Notes: generated by a model from the sequence alone, not told the origin. 64,000 bases of DNA from Acetomicrobium hydrogeniformans ATCC BAA-1850 (GCF_000160455.2 NZ_ACJX03000001.1:1932001-1996000); one strand, 5' to 3'. Shown: positions 54,738 to 63,452, counted from the stretch's first letter. Made by a program: numbers and translations.

Positions 54738-55211
54738 CTAGAGCTCATATTTGCTGTGCTCTTTTCTCATTTCGGCAACAGCATCGATCAGGCCTTGGAC
54801 GTCCAAGACCATTTCCATCATGCCGAGCTGCTCTTCCCAAAGTGTTGGGTCTACCTTTTCTTTGAATAGGGGATCGAAAATGTGATACACGGCGAGCCCC
54901 AACGGGGCTCCGGCTAATGGCCCTGCAAATGTGGGATCACCAGCAGTTACGGTCTCCGCGTAAATCGACGCACCTTCCGCGTCGGAACTTCCAAGTACGA
55001 CCACCACATTTTCCGGTCCGTACTTTTCAGCTATGTCCTTTACGCGCTGCTGGTTTTGCAGGTCCATCGCCCCTGCCGCAGTTCAGACGAAGCACTCCGT
55101 CACGGCAAAGGCGATATCACAACCGAGGGGTTTTAAAACTTCTTCCATAACCGGGGCGGGTATTCCGTCCCTTTCTCCGAGCAGGATGAATTTTTTGCCC
55201 TCAAAAGCCAT
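54738..55211 (-). CDS. grdA: glycine reductase complex selenoprotein A (GrdA)
   Basis: A 157-residue selenoprotein read through UGA at 55085-55083. The context codes for Glu-Cys-Phe-Val-Sec-Thr-Ala-Ala-Gly, the CxxU motif of GrdA with Cys40 and Sec43. Length and the N terminus (MAFEGKKFILLGERDG) match GrdA. A stem GCAGG/CCTGC begins about 6 bases after the UGA and is the probable SECIS. GrdA accepts the carboxymethyl group from component B as a Se-ether and hands it to component C to make acetyl phosphate. GGAAGGAGGG precedes the ATG. Component C (grdC/grdD) and thioredoxin genes are not in the window. Confidence 0.96.
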
Positions 55212-55310
55212 TTTATACCCTCCTTCCTATTTGTGAAAATACCGAAGAATAAGAGATACCATTCACATATACATGCAAACAATATCCTCATAAATCGATG
55301 ATTTGTTTTT

Positions 55311-55340
55311 AGTATAGAAAGGAAATCGGCCGAGGGGCAA
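55311..55340 (-). promoter_or_regulatory. candidate grdA promoter
   Basis: Minus strand TTGCCC (55340-55335), 18-base spacer, TATACT (55316-55311), about 100 bases before grdA. The leader is AT-rich. I saw no sigma-54-type element. Confidence 0.4.
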
Positions 55341-55360
55341 TTGTAAAAAACTTGAATTTT

Positions 55361-55381
55361 GACTAGCGCCTATTGCTAGTC
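55361..55381 (-). terminator. weak terminator after the response-regulator gene
   Basis: GACTAGC/GCTAGTC 7-bp stem includes the response-regulator stop codon; a TTTTTT run follows only after about 9 bases. It probably separates the two-component genes from grdA in part. Confidence 0.45.
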
Positions 55382-56044
55382 GTCATCGTCCAGACCTACC
55401 AAGCCTTCCCTAATGGCGTAGCGGGTAAGATCCGCAATATTAGCGCAATTCAGCTTTTCCATGATATTTTTCCTGTGCGTGTCGACGGTACTTTTGCTGA
55501 TCGAAAGTTTGGAGGCAATGGATTTGGTATGTTCTCCCTTGACCAAAAGTCTTAAAACCTCCATTTCTCTGGGAGATAGTTTATTTTCAGCGGCAAGCAC
55601 GTCTCCTCTTTTTAATAGCAAATAATCTTCCAAGACGATCTTTGCGGCTTTAGGCGTTAGGTATACGAGGTCCTGTGAAACTGCTTTTATGCCTTGGACA
55701 AATTCATCTATGCTGCAATCCTTTAAAATATAACCGCGAGCACCGGCTTCCAGAATTTGTGAAATCATCCCTCTGTCCAGGTGCATTGAAAGGGCTATTA
55801 TCTTTACGTTCGGATGTCTTTGCGTCAGCATCTTTGTTGCATCGATCCCGTTCATATCTGGCATGGTAATGTCCATGACCACTATATCGGGGTTATAACG
55901 AGGGACCAGTTTCAATGCCTCACGTCCACTGGAAGCCTTGCCCACGACGGAAATAGCCTCTTCCTTCGATAAAAGCTCGCTTAATCCATCTAAAAAGATC
56001 TTATGATCGTCCACCAAAAGGACCTTTATCTCATCGGACGCCAT
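55376..56044 (-). CDS. NarL/FixJ-type response regulator
   Basis: A 222-residue protein with an N-terminal receiver domain: VDDHK (acidic pocket, about residues 11-15), phospho-Asp in VVMDITMPDMNG (about 55-66) and Lys in LKDCSIDE (about 105). A C-terminal LuxR-type helix-turn-helix follows (LSPREMEVLRLLVKGEHTKSIASKLSISKSTV, about 158-189). The ATG lies inside the end of the kinase gene (14-base overlap). It is directly upstream of grdA on the same strand, so control of the betaine reductase/transport operon is a natural guess. Confidence 0.92.
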   Translation of the reverse strand: MASDEIKVLLVDDHKIFLDGLSELLSKEEAISVVGKASSGREALKLVPRYNPDIVVMDITMPDMNGIDATKMLTQRHPNVKIIALSMHLDRGMISQILEAGARGYILKDCSIDEFVQGIKAVSQDLVYLTPKAAKIVLEDYLLLKRGDVLAAENKLSPREMEVLRLLVKGEHTKSIASKLSISKSTVDTHRKNIMEKLNCANIADLTRYAIREGLVGLDDDD

Positions 56045-57158
56045 GTTCCAACCTCCTTGGGGCTGTCAAAGATACCGTAGTCCCCTTTCCCGGCTCTGAT
56101 ATGATTTGAATCGAACCGCCTATAGAATGAAGCCTCTCCTTTATGCTGAAAAGCCCGAATCCGGAGGCTGTCGGTTGTGAGCGCCTCTTTTTGATTATGA
56201 AACCCCTTCCGTCGTCTTCGACTACCACGCGAACCTTATTCTTGCCGTGATGCAGGCGAATAAAGACGCGAGAGGCTTTTGCGTGTTTAACAACGTTTAT
56301 CAACAGTTCTCTTGTCATTTGGTAGAGCAACACAGAGATATCCGTATCGATCTTTTCAGAAGCGTCTCCTTTTTCCTGAAAATCTACATCTATGCCGTGA
56401 GGTTTGAGAATTTGTTCAGCCACTGATTCTAGCGCTGCTCCGAGGCCAACATCGTACAGCAGAGGCGAACTTATCTCAAAAGTGAGGGTTCTGGTATCCT
56501 GTATCACATTATCCAGCATCTTCATGATTTCTTCCAACTCATTTTTGGCGTTATGGTCTTGGGCTATTCCGTGGAGGCGTTGCAATCGGTGCATTATCAT
56601 GGCCAGAGAATAGCCCACTCTATCGTGAATTTTTGTGGCTATACTGTGTCTCGTTTCCTCTTCCGTCAGAGAAATCTTTGCTATTAGTTTCCTAAGTTCC
56701 TCGCGGTAACTTAGAAGCTGGGACTCGCTTTTTCGAAGTGCCTCTTCGGTTCTTTTCCAATTTGTCATGTCGAGAAAGACTACAGCTACCTGACCTTTTG
56801 CGGGGCTGAATCCGAGGCCGTAGAGATATTTGCCCGTGTCGCGACTTTCTCCTTCGTGATGTTTAGACCGTCCGCTGCGGGCCACATCGATAACAAGCTG
56901 GTGCCATTCCTTTTCCGCATAGGGCCAGACTTCCGCAAAAGTATGGCCCACGACCTGCTTTCTCTTGACCCCCATTACTCTTTCGTAGGCGGGATTGACG
57001 TCCAGAAAAACCACTTCCGTTGGATTGCCATTATCATCATATATAACCCTATAGAGCGCGATAGGGTCAAATATCCTGTAAAAAAGCTTACGGTTTATGG
57101 CTGCGACCTTGTCATCCAAGTCATTTTTTGAGAAATACTTATGAGGTATCTCCTTCAT
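56031..57158 (-). CDS. cytoplasmic PAS-domain histidine kinase (NarL-partner type)
   Basis: A 375-residue sensor kinase with no membrane segment. A PAS domain spans about residues 20-140, then a coiled linker, a HisKA_3 dimerisation domain with the phospho-His in TRHSIATKIHDRVG (about 193-206) and an HATPase_c domain (ELLINVVKHAKASRVFI N-box about 295-311; DDGRGFIIKKR about 323-333). The PAS domain suggests sensing of a soluble ligand or redox cofactor. I place the start at ATG 57158, because a TATAAT box lies at 57199-57194 just before an in-frame ATG at 57191; GTG 57167 is another option. Confidence 0.88.
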   Translation of the reverse strand: MKEIPHKYFSKNDLDDKVAAINRKLFYRIFDPIALYRVIYDDNGNPTEVVFLDVNPAYERVMGVKRKQVVGHTFAEVWPYAEKEWHQLVIDVARSGRSKHHEGESRDTGKYLYGLGFSPAKGQVAVVFLDMTNWKRTEEALRKSESQLLSYREELRKLIAKISLTEEETRHSIATKIHDRVGYSLAMIMHRLQRLHGIAQDHNAKNELEEIMKMLDNVIQDTRTLTFEISSPLLYDVGLGAALESVAEQILKPHGIDVDFQEKGDASEKIDTDISVLLYQMTRELLINVVKHAKASRVFIRLHHGKNKVRVVVEDDGRGFIIKKRRSQPTASGFGLFSIKERLHSIGGSIQIISEPGKGTTVSLTAPRRLEHGVR

Positions 57159-57193
57159 TTGTGTCACTGCCTTCGCGAATGTGCTTAACATAT

Positions 57194-57199
57194 ATTATA
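57194..57199 (-). promoter_or_regulatory. -10 element of the kinase gene
   Basis: Perfect minus-strand TATAAT at the very end of the CoA-ligase-like gene. The -35 region (around 57217-57222, inside that gene) is poor. It argues for a downstream translation start. Confidence 0.4.
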
Positions 57200-57216
57200 C
57201 TATCTTTACTGATTGC

Positions 57217-58497
57217 TCAGTCTTCCCAGTCCATCTTTGGGCTTTGATGTCGAAAGGAGGAAAGGCTTACTTTTTTTACGATGATATTGCGAGGAACGCC
57301 GGGGACTTGCCTTAGAACCTCAGCTGCTTTGTCAACGTACTCCTGTTTGCCTTCCGCCACGGCTATGGTGAAAGATAACTTTTCGGTAATGTCTCCTGTA
57401 TTCTGCAAGGATACTTTAAAGTCTTCAATCCAGGGCAATCTCCAAAGGGCATCTTCCACGTCATAAAGACGAAGTGGGACGCCACCTGCGCCTTTTCTGG
57501 GTAGGCGACCGAGGATTTCTATGCGTTTTAAGGGCGAACCGCAAGGACAAACGTCCTGAAGGATGCGGCCTTCGTCGCCCGTTCGGTAGCGGATCAATGG
57601 AAAAGACATTCGACCAAGTGTGGTGACGACTATTTCTCCCCACTTGCCGTCGGGAAGGACTTGTCCGTTTTCATCTACGATTTCAACGTAGACATCAAGT
57701 TCTCTGACGTGACAACCTTGTCTTGCGCGACACTCCACTGCACAGCCCCAGCCTGTTTCGGTGAGGCCGTAATGGTTGAAGGTCGTACATTCCCATAGTT
57801 TTTCTATTCGATGCCTTATCGAAAAAGGCGCCATGTCAGCGCTAAGCAGGACAAAATCGGGCTTATGAGTGGTCTTTCCCGCAATCCTTGCAATCTGCGC
57901 AGAAAGACCGACTACGATATTGGGGTGGTGATCGTTTATGGCCCAAATTGCTTCGGTCGGGTTGCGGATAAGCCCAAATACAAGCGTTTCACATCCGAGG
58001 CGTTTTAAAGCACGCTTAAGTATTTGCCCTATGCTGTCGGGGAAAGACCCTTCCATAAATACGATGACTTTGCTTCCCGAAGGTGTAAATGTCGACATTC
58101 CGTACATGAAGAAATCTTCGGTCGCCTTTAGATCTTCTTCGGTAAAAAAGATCCTCTTGGAAGGAGCCGACGTTCCAGAGGTGTTTAAAGTAACGATGCG
58201 ACGTACCTTTGACTGAGACACTGTCAAAAAGCGCAACGCCGATTCAGCGAGATCCTGAGGGAAGGTGAAGGGAAGTTGGTTGAAAGGAACGCCCTTTACA
58301 AAGCCAAGGCGATCACGGTAAAAAGGGGAGTGCAAAAAAGCATGCTCGACTGTACGGGATAAAAGGTGCTCTTGTGCCCTTTCTATTTCGCTGCGGTCTT
58401 TGATCCTGATGGACTTTTCCCCGGCCTCACGCCAGGGAAACTCCTTGGCAAGGCGGCTGGCAATCCATGGGTCCAGAGGGGTCAGCGGGATTTTCAT
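57217..58497 (-). CDS. AMP-dependent CoA ligase-like protein (phenylacetate-CoA ligase/F390 synthetase type)
   Basis: A 426-residue adenylate-forming enzyme of the PaaK/coenzyme-F390-synthetase branch. Visible are LNTSGTSAPSKRIFFTEED (P-loop, about residues 104-122), FNHYGLTETGWGCAVEC (about 222-238) and LIRYRTGDEGRILQDVCPCGSPL (about 296-318). The ATG at 58497 overlaps the upstream radical SAM stop as ATGA. As I recall, similar ligases sit in aldehyde-oxidoreductase gene neighbourhoods like DVU_1553 of Desulfovibrio. The substrate is unknown. It may activate the carboxylate produced or handled by the oxidoreductase, or take part in its maturation. Confidence 0.85.
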   Translation of the reverse strand: MKIPLTPLDPWIASRLAKEFPWREAGEKSIRIKDRSEIERAQEHLLSRTVEHAFLHSPFYRDRLGFVKGVPFNQLPFTFPQDLAESALRFLTVSQSKVRRIVTLNTSGTSAPSKRIFFTEEDLKATEDFFMYGMSTFTPSGSKVIVFMEGSFPDSIGQILKRALKRLGCETLVFGLIRNPTEAIWAINDHHPNIVVGLSAQIARIAGKTTHKPDFVLLSADMAPFSIRHRIEKLWECTTFNHYGLTETGWGCAVECRARQGCHVRELDVYVEIVDENGQVLPDGKWGEIVVTTLGRMSFPLIRYRTGDEGRILQDVCPCGSPLKRIEILGRLPRKGAGGVPLRLYDVEDALWRLPWIEDFKVSLQNTGDITEKLSFTIAVAEGKQEYVDKAAEVLRQVPGVPRNIIVKKVSLSSFRHQSPKMDWED

Positions 58498-59813
58498 CGG
58501 CGACGATACAGGGGCTTGCCGCCCCTGGCGGTCAGGTTCCAGGCACAAAAAGGTACAAGTCTTCCATCAAGTGCTGCCACGTGAATGCAGCAGAAGCGCA
58601 AACGTTCTAAGTCGAGGTTTTCCGCATCTTGAAAGGCCATAGCGCTTACGCTAAAGCTCCCTCTTTCGTAAAGGCCGATAAACCTTTCAAAGGCATCTCC
58701 ACTTTGTAGGTCACAAGTCTTTGGGGCGATGTCGGCTCCCCAGCGGCGTCGGATGCTTCCGACAGAGCTTTTAAATCCCTCATCTAAGGACCGACCGTTA
58801 CAACAACATGGCTCACTTGTCAGGGGAATGATTTTGTCAGGGGATTCAACCAGATAGACTGCCCGAAAGGAACATCGTTCATGCTCACATCGAGATGGGC
58901 GAAAATGAGATAAATCGATCATCCCGTCTGTCTGTGCTACCAGATCTCTCATGATCCTTGGAAGCGTCAGACGTTTATCGTCGCTTGGCGGTTCAGGAAA
59001 ACGGCCAAAATAGCTCATGGGCTGAAAATGGACTCCTCTAACGGCTGGAAAGCAAGAAAGTCCGAAACGGACGATATCTCCCATCTCGTTGTCGTTGATC
59101 CCTTTTGTGAGAGTGGGAACCAAGACGACCCCAAGGCCCGCCTCTTGGCACGCATTTATAGCCCGTACCTTCTCGCTCAAAAGCGGCCTTCCCCGCAAGG
59201 CTCTGTAAGTCGTTTCGCGAAGGCCGTCGAATTGCAGAAACACCCAGTTCAGTCCTGATTTTTTTAATTTTTGCGCGTAACCAGGTTCTTGTGCCAGCCT
59301 AAGGCCATTCGTATTTAGCTGAATTCCTGGAAATTTAAGATTTGAGGCCAAGCGAATAAGGTCAAATAGATCGTCTCTAATCGTCGGTTCGCCGCCCGAA
59401 AATTGAAGGATGGCGTTTGATGCCTTATGGCGTACGTCATGTAACAACTTCGCCAAATCATGAAAGTCAGGCTCAAAGCCCTCTCCTGCGCTTGCAAAAC
59501 ATACCGGACACTTGAGTTGACACTTTTCGGTAACCTCAACCACCACTGTGCAGCTTTTTTGCAGATGATCGGCGCACAGCCCACAGCCGGCAGGGCAAGC
59601 TTCAGGGGGGACGTCCTCAGGTCCCGTAACCGGAAAGCGGCCCGATGTCCAAGCCTCAAGGCTTGGCATTCCTTCCCATACCAGGCAGAAAAACTCTCCA
59701 TGATCCGGGCAATGTTTCCTCAAGAAGACGTCGTTTTCTTTTCCTTCCAGAACTGCCGGGACTTGTTTTAGACAGACAGGGCATACGCTGTACGTGTGTC
59801 GTAAGATCGTCAT
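58494..59813 (-). CDS. radical SAM protein of the aldehyde-oxidoreductase accessory cluster
   Basis: A 439-residue radical SAM enzyme with the cluster motif EKCQLKCPVCFAS (C98, C102, C105) and ILQFSGGEPTIRDDL (about residues 136-150). An extra N-terminal cysteine-rich region (C11, C14, C35, then C73, C77, C80, C88) looks like a zinc or Fe-S domain. A C-terminal cysteine cluster (SEPCCCNG about 330; RFCCIH and PFCAWN near the end) suggests auxiliary clusters. I recall a '(seleno)protein' radical SAM family in such neighbourhoods; the copy here has only cysteines. It shares start/stop overlaps with both neighbours. Confidence 0.85.
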   Translation of the reverse strand: MTILRHTYSVCPVCLKQVPAVLEGKENDVFLRKHCPDHGEFFCLVWEGMPSLEAWTSGRFPVTGPEDVPPEACPAGCGLCADHLQKSCTVVVEVTEKCQLKCPVCFASAGEGFEPDFHDLAKLLHDVRHKASNAILQFSGGEPTIRDDLFDLIRLASNLKFPGIQLNTNGLRLAQEPGYAQKLKKSGLNWVFLQFDGLRETTYRALRGRPLLSEKVRAINACQEAGLGVVLVPTLTKGINDNEMGDIVRFGLSCFPAVRGVHFQPMSYFGRFPEPPSDDKRLTLPRIMRDLVAQTDGMIDLSHFRPSRCEHERCSFRAVYLVESPDKIIPLTSEPCCCNGRSLDEGFKSSVGSIRRRWGADIAPKTCDLQSGDAFERFIGLYERGSFSVSAMAFQDAENLDLERLRFCCIHVAALDGRLVPFCAWNLTARGGKPLYRRR

Positions 59814-60271
59814 TAAAGGGGCCGCCCCTCCCGTATATCAAAACCATGGGTTTCAAGAAGCTCTAAAGCCTTCTCCAACGTTTCCATTATCATTGGAAAA
59901 CATTTTTGAAAGCATTTCTTTGGATCTGTAATTGGCTCGTGGCCCAGAATATCCCCGCAGTTGACGCGCCCGCCCGATCCCCAACTTTCTTGAAACCATT
60001 CGTGGAGGCGGCCGATCATTTCGGGCAACTTGGGGTCTTTTTCTTCAAACGGCGCCCCCTTGCCGGCATAAAACCCAAGAAGACAGCAAGCGCCTGTCAA
60101 TGCCCCGCACGTACAAGCAGGCGAAAATGTCCCTCTGCAAAGGCCGTTCATCGCTGCTGTCAGATCCTTATTTTCCTTCCCTGTAAGCGCCAATCCGGTT
60201 AGTATCATGACCTGTGAACAGCAAAAACCTTCCTGCCCCCATTGCATGACTGCGGTGCTTAGGTCTTTCAT
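59813..60271 (-). CDS. C_GCAxxG_C_C family protein (redox protein)
   Basis: A 152-residue protein of the C-GCAxxG-C-C family. The pattern is seen in GFCCSQ (C17, C18), ACTCGALTGACCLLG (about residues 53-67), VNCGD (about 104) and KKCFQKCF (about 119-126). These cysteines likely bind a metal or Fe-S cluster, or exchange thiols; the molecular function is not known. Its stop overlaps the radical SAM start by one base (TAATG), so the two are coupled. In Desulfovibrio-type clusters (DVU_1555, from memory) the same neighbour order is found. Confidence 0.85.
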   Translation of the reverse strand: MKDLSTAVMQWGQEGFCCSQVMILTGLALTGKENKDLTAAMNGLCRGTFSPACTCGALTGACCLLGFYAGKGAPFEEKDPKLPEMIGRLHEWFQESWGSGGRVNCGDILGHEPITDPKKCFQKCFPMIMETLEKALELLETHGFDIREGRPL

Positions 60272-60297
60272 ATCGATCTCTCCTTTAATCTTCCCGA

Positions 60298-60999
60298 TTA
60301 ACTTGCTGCCCTTTTGGCGTCATCAATCTCATATCGCTCTTTTAATGTACCTTCATTGCCCACCTTTTTGCACAACCACAGGCCGTAACTCAAGCTACAA
60401 CACGTCTTTATAGGTGCTTCAATGACGCCTGCCCACACCAGTTGGGCAGTACATTCCCGGAGCAGTTTGGGATAAGCTTCAAAGAAAAAGACCTCAAATC
60501 CATGGATCCTGAATGCTTCGTTCAATTCAAGTGCTGACCTGGCTCCGCTTGCACATGAACCGTCGAAGGTGTGACTGTCGAAACTGCGATTGAGGGAAAA
60601 GATGTCTGTTATGCCCAAAATTGCCTCTTCCTTTAAGACTCTTGCAAGTTCTGACAAGGCTGGCGAAAGCTCCTTTTGCTGCGAGAGGACGCACTCGCAG
60701 ATCACGCCGTCAAAACTGCCGTCTTCGAAGGGCATGCCACACAAATCTCCGCGTACTGTCGGCCCCTTTTGCATTGCCTTTGAGAGCAACTCATAAGATT
60801 TGTCTAGTCCTACGGCGTCCAAACCCTCTTCAATCAAAAGTCTTAGCGTTGCACCTGCACCACAGCCTGCATCAAGCACCTTGGCCTTTGGGGGAAAGTT
60901 GCACAAGTGTATCAGTCTTCTTGAGAGTGCTTCTCCTCCCGGGTGAAGCGCTTCGCCCATGACCAAATGCCACTTCGGATGTTCGTAGGGCAAAGACAT
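60298..60999 (-). CDS. class I SAM-dependent methyltransferase of the aldehyde-oxidoreductase cluster
   Basis: A 233-residue methyltransferase. The SAM-binding motif is KVLDAGCGAGATLRLL (about residues 39-54), with the acidic post-motif GLDKSYELL (about 63-71) and FEDGSFDGVICECVL (about 92-106). The C-terminal part has extra cysteines (RECTAQL, IKTCCSLSYGLWLCKK) that are unusual for this fold and may bind metal or a thiol-bound substrate. The start overlaps the stop of the small redox gene. It resembles the DVU_1556 family, as I recall. The acceptor is unknown. Confidence 0.82.
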   Translation of the reverse strand: MSLPYEHPKWHLVMGEALHPGGEALSRRLIHLCNFPPKAKVLDAGCGAGATLRLLIEEGLDAVGLDKSYELLSKAMQKGPTVRGDLCGMPFEDGSFDGVICECVLSQQKELSPALSELARVLKEEAILGITDIFSLNRSFDSHTFDGSCASGARSALELNEAFRIHGFEVFFFEAYPKLLRECTAQLVWAGVIEAPIKTCCSLSYGLWLCKKVGNEGTLKERYEIDDAKRAAS

Positions 61000-61214
61000 T
61001 ATTTGTCCTCCAATATCTTTTCAACCTCGAGCATCTTACCCACCGCTAATGACTCCGGCACCAATATGAATCGGCAGCGAGAGCAGGCAGGAAGCTCTAT
61101 CTCGAAGCGGTTACCGAGATAGAGCGCCGCAACCTTGTGCGGCGTAAGTTCGTTGCCACAGCTGCACCTCCAGCCTGTCTGTTCGTGAAAACCGAGATCA
61201 GTTTCCTTGCTCAT
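60999..61214 (-). CDS. small CxC/CxxC ribbon protein (DVU_1557-like redox protein)
   Basis: A 71-residue protein with two cysteine pairs, WRCSCGNE (C17, C19) and ACSRCRF (C44, C47), arranged as a zinc- or iron-ribbon. It overlaps both neighbours by 1-4 bases, so it is translated with them. It likely serves as a small electron carrier or scaffold in the aldehyde-oxidoreductase accessory system; the metal cannot be told from sequence. Confidence 0.8.
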   Translation of the reverse strand: MSKETDLGFHEQTGWRCSCGNELTPHKVAALYLGNRFEIELPACSRCRFILVPESLAVGKMLEVEKILEDK

Positions 61215-63421
61215 GACATCAACTCCATGACCATCCTGTGGCTCCAGGCGTTGATGATCACAAAAGAACGATCATCCTCGCTGAATTCCACCCAAAAAGT
61301 AACGTTTCCTATTCTCGAAGAAGCAAGCTTGGTGCCCTCGGGAGAGATGAGGTGCCTTCCCCCGGAAGAGGCTTCCCACAGAGTTTGCTTTATATCGCTA
61401 TCGATGATATGACGATCTTCAAGTTTTTCGCGAACCGCGTCAGAGACGAATATGGGCAGGGCATCCCATGGCTCTTGAGGTAGGTCGCAAGGCCCAAGCA
61501 GTTTTAGCCTAAGGGACTCCCTGTTCTGCTGTCGTTTGGCGTAACCTAAACGCTTGTTTTCTACAGGAGGGGGAAAGAGGATGTCCAAGAGATGTAAGAC
61601 CGTTTTCCCTGACCCGGAAAGGTTTTCGCGGCACATGGCGCAATAGGTCAGAAAATTATTTTTGCTTTCTTTAAGCCTGCGTAAGACGCCCTCGCGGGCA
61701 AGATCGGGGTCGGCCATAAACTGAAGGCCGCCGTAACCGCAGCAGCGCGTGGTTTCACCAGCAAAGAGGAGCTCTTCGTAAGGTTGTCCCAGGATTTGAA
61801 GTATTTTTCGAACTGACTGCCTCCAATCCGGTTCGTGGCGGGTAGTGCAAGGGTCATGAAGGGCAAGAGTTTCCGCAACAGGTCTTGTTTCAGGTAACCC
61901 CTTTTCAAGTAATGCCTGCCACAATGAGACCCTGGGCACATTAGGTAAAAAATGCTTAAATACATCATTGCAGGATGAACAAGCCAAAATCAGCATCGGG
62001 TTTCCCAAGGATTCGATAGTTTTCTCAATGTTTTTAACGACCTCATCTGCTTTGTCTCGCCTACCTGCCCACCATGCGGGAGCACCGCAGCACCCGAGCA
62101 TTATGCCAACATGGCCGTCGAACGTCTCCTTTAGAAAGTTTGCGACTCTTTCTGTCTGATCCGGCATGGCGCCGCTCAACTGACAACCGGGAAAGAAGAT
62201 GGCCTGCGTCGTCTTTGCTCCGCTTCTAAATCCGGACGACCTTGGAGAGTTGGCGTGTTCCATATCGAGGAGTGCAAACTCATGCACTGATGGCGGCATT
62301 ATGTTTTGTTCCACCATTTGCTCTCGCGCGAAGCGACACAGGTCAGCCATCGAAAAATCGTTGGGGCAAAGGACCTCGCAAAGTCCGCAAAGCGAACAGG
62401 AATTTATCATTTTATTGGCGCTGTGGGTGCCTTGGACTATTGCGAAATTGTTATATATTTGCCTGGCGTATACCTTCGGATAACCCTTATATTTTTCCAA
62501 GAAAGCACATTCGTGCACGCAATATAGGCACTCGCACTTGATACAGCGTTTCGCTTCTTCTATAGGGTCATCTCGGGGAGAAAGGGATCGTACCCCCTCA
62601 AGTGGGGTATAAAGTTTCGTAAGGACTGAGAACTCCTTTTCCCTTCCCGACAGTAGAGATGTTCCCTGCAGGTAACGGTCTATAGTGTTTGCTGCTCTCT
62701 TGCCGTCAGCCGACTCCCAAACAGGCGAAGGTTTATCGCTACGAGGAAAACCGCCGGCAAACAGTCCTTTAATGGAAGTTTCATAGGTTTGGGGGTTTAT
62801 TTCTTTATTGTCTACTCTATCTGACCAATCGGGGTCGTCAATGCCTATATAAACAGCATTTCCCTCTTCAATATCACTTCTTATTGGGTCTTTTTCTTGA
62901 GACCGCGTTATTCCCATTTGAATTAAGGTTTTCCAAGCATTGACAAGAATTTCTTGAGGTAAAACTTCCTCCGGTAAGGATAAAAGTCTTCCGCCGAGAA
63001 TTTCACCGTTAAATACCATTTGTACAGTATAACCCTTTCTTGCAAGCTCAAAGGCGCAGGTTAACGAAGAAAGTCCACTGCCGTAAACGGTGACAGACTT
63101 TACCTTTGAAGGAAGGCGAAGTAGCATTCCCATATCCTTGGAGTTTTCAAGACAAAATCGTTCAAGTCTTCCGATAGCAATAGAACCTCCCTTTTGAGAT
63201 AGGATGCAGGCATCTTCACCGGGATGATCGCAGATTCTGCCAAGAATGTCTGGCAGGGGCATCGACCTTGAAAGTATTTTCCTCGATTCGTCGAATTGTT
63301 CCTGCCCTATAGCTGCGCAAAGGGACCTTACGTCTACTTTAAGAGGACATGCAGCCTGACAATAAGGAAGTTCCTCTTGGATACAGCGTTGTTCGAAATT
63401 GGTTAAGTCAAGGCGTTCCAT
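61211..63421 (-). CDS. FAD/dicluster-binding protein fused to heterodisulfide-reductase-like CCG domains
   Basis: A 736-residue electron-transfer protein. In order: a GltD-like N-terminal cysteine domain (YCQAACPLKVDV about residues 20-31, plus ICDHPGEDAC about 63-72), a compact FAD-binding part (TVYGSGLSSLTCAFELA about 111-127, and GLFAGGFPRS about 223-232), and 4Fe-4S motifs (CIKCECLYCVHEC about 286-298; CSLCGLCEVLCPND about 337-350). Two CCG domains follow (GCCGAPAWW about 448; TTRCCGYGG about 577) of the heterodisulfide reductase type. The NAD(P)-binding half of a normal GltD-like domain seems to be missing. It probably carries electrons for the adjacent aldehyde oxidoreductase. Confidence 0.85.
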   Translation of the reverse strand: MERLDLTNFEQRCIQEELPYCQAACPLKVDVRSLCAAIGQEQFDESRKILSRSMPLPDILGRICDHPGEDACILSQKGGSIAIGRLERFCLENSKDMGMLLRLPSKVKSVTVYGSGLSSLTCAFELARKGYTVQMVFNGEILGGRLLSLPEEVLPQEILVNAWKTLIQMGITRSQEKDPIRSDIEEGNAVYIGIDDPDWSDRVDNKEINPQTYETSIKGLFAGGFPRSDKPSPVWESADGKRAANTIDRYLQGTSLLSGREKEFSVLTKLYTPLEGVRSLSPRDDPIEEAKRCIKCECLYCVHECAFLEKYKGYPKVYARQIYNNFAIVQGTHSANKMINSCSLCGLCEVLCPNDFSMADLCRFAREQMVEQNIMPPSVHEFALLDMEHANSPRSSGFRSGAKTTQAIFFPGCQLSGAMPDQTERVANFLKETFDGHVGIMLGCCGAPAWWAGRRDKADEVVKNIEKTIESLGNPMLILACSSCNDVFKHFLPNVPRVSLWQALLEKGLPETRPVAETLALHDPCTTRHEPDWRQSVRKILQILGQPYEELLFAGETTRCCGYGGLQFMADPDLAREGVLRRLKESKNNFLTYCAMCRENLSGSGKTVLHLLDILFPPPVENKRLGYAKRQQNRESLRLKLLGPCDLPQEPWDALPIFVSDAVREKLEDRHIIDSDIKQTLWEASSGGRHLISPEGTKLASSRIGNVTFWVEFSEDDRSFVIINAWSHRMVMELMS

Positions 63422-63452
63422 AAGCTCTCTTCCTCCTCAAATGCTTGAACAT

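Noticed and set aside
54738-55067. A 109-residue protein starting at an internal Met, or a grdA pseudogene
   Set aside because: The upstream 48 codons are family-like, have a good ribosome site, and contain the expected Sec UGA, so the gene is intact.
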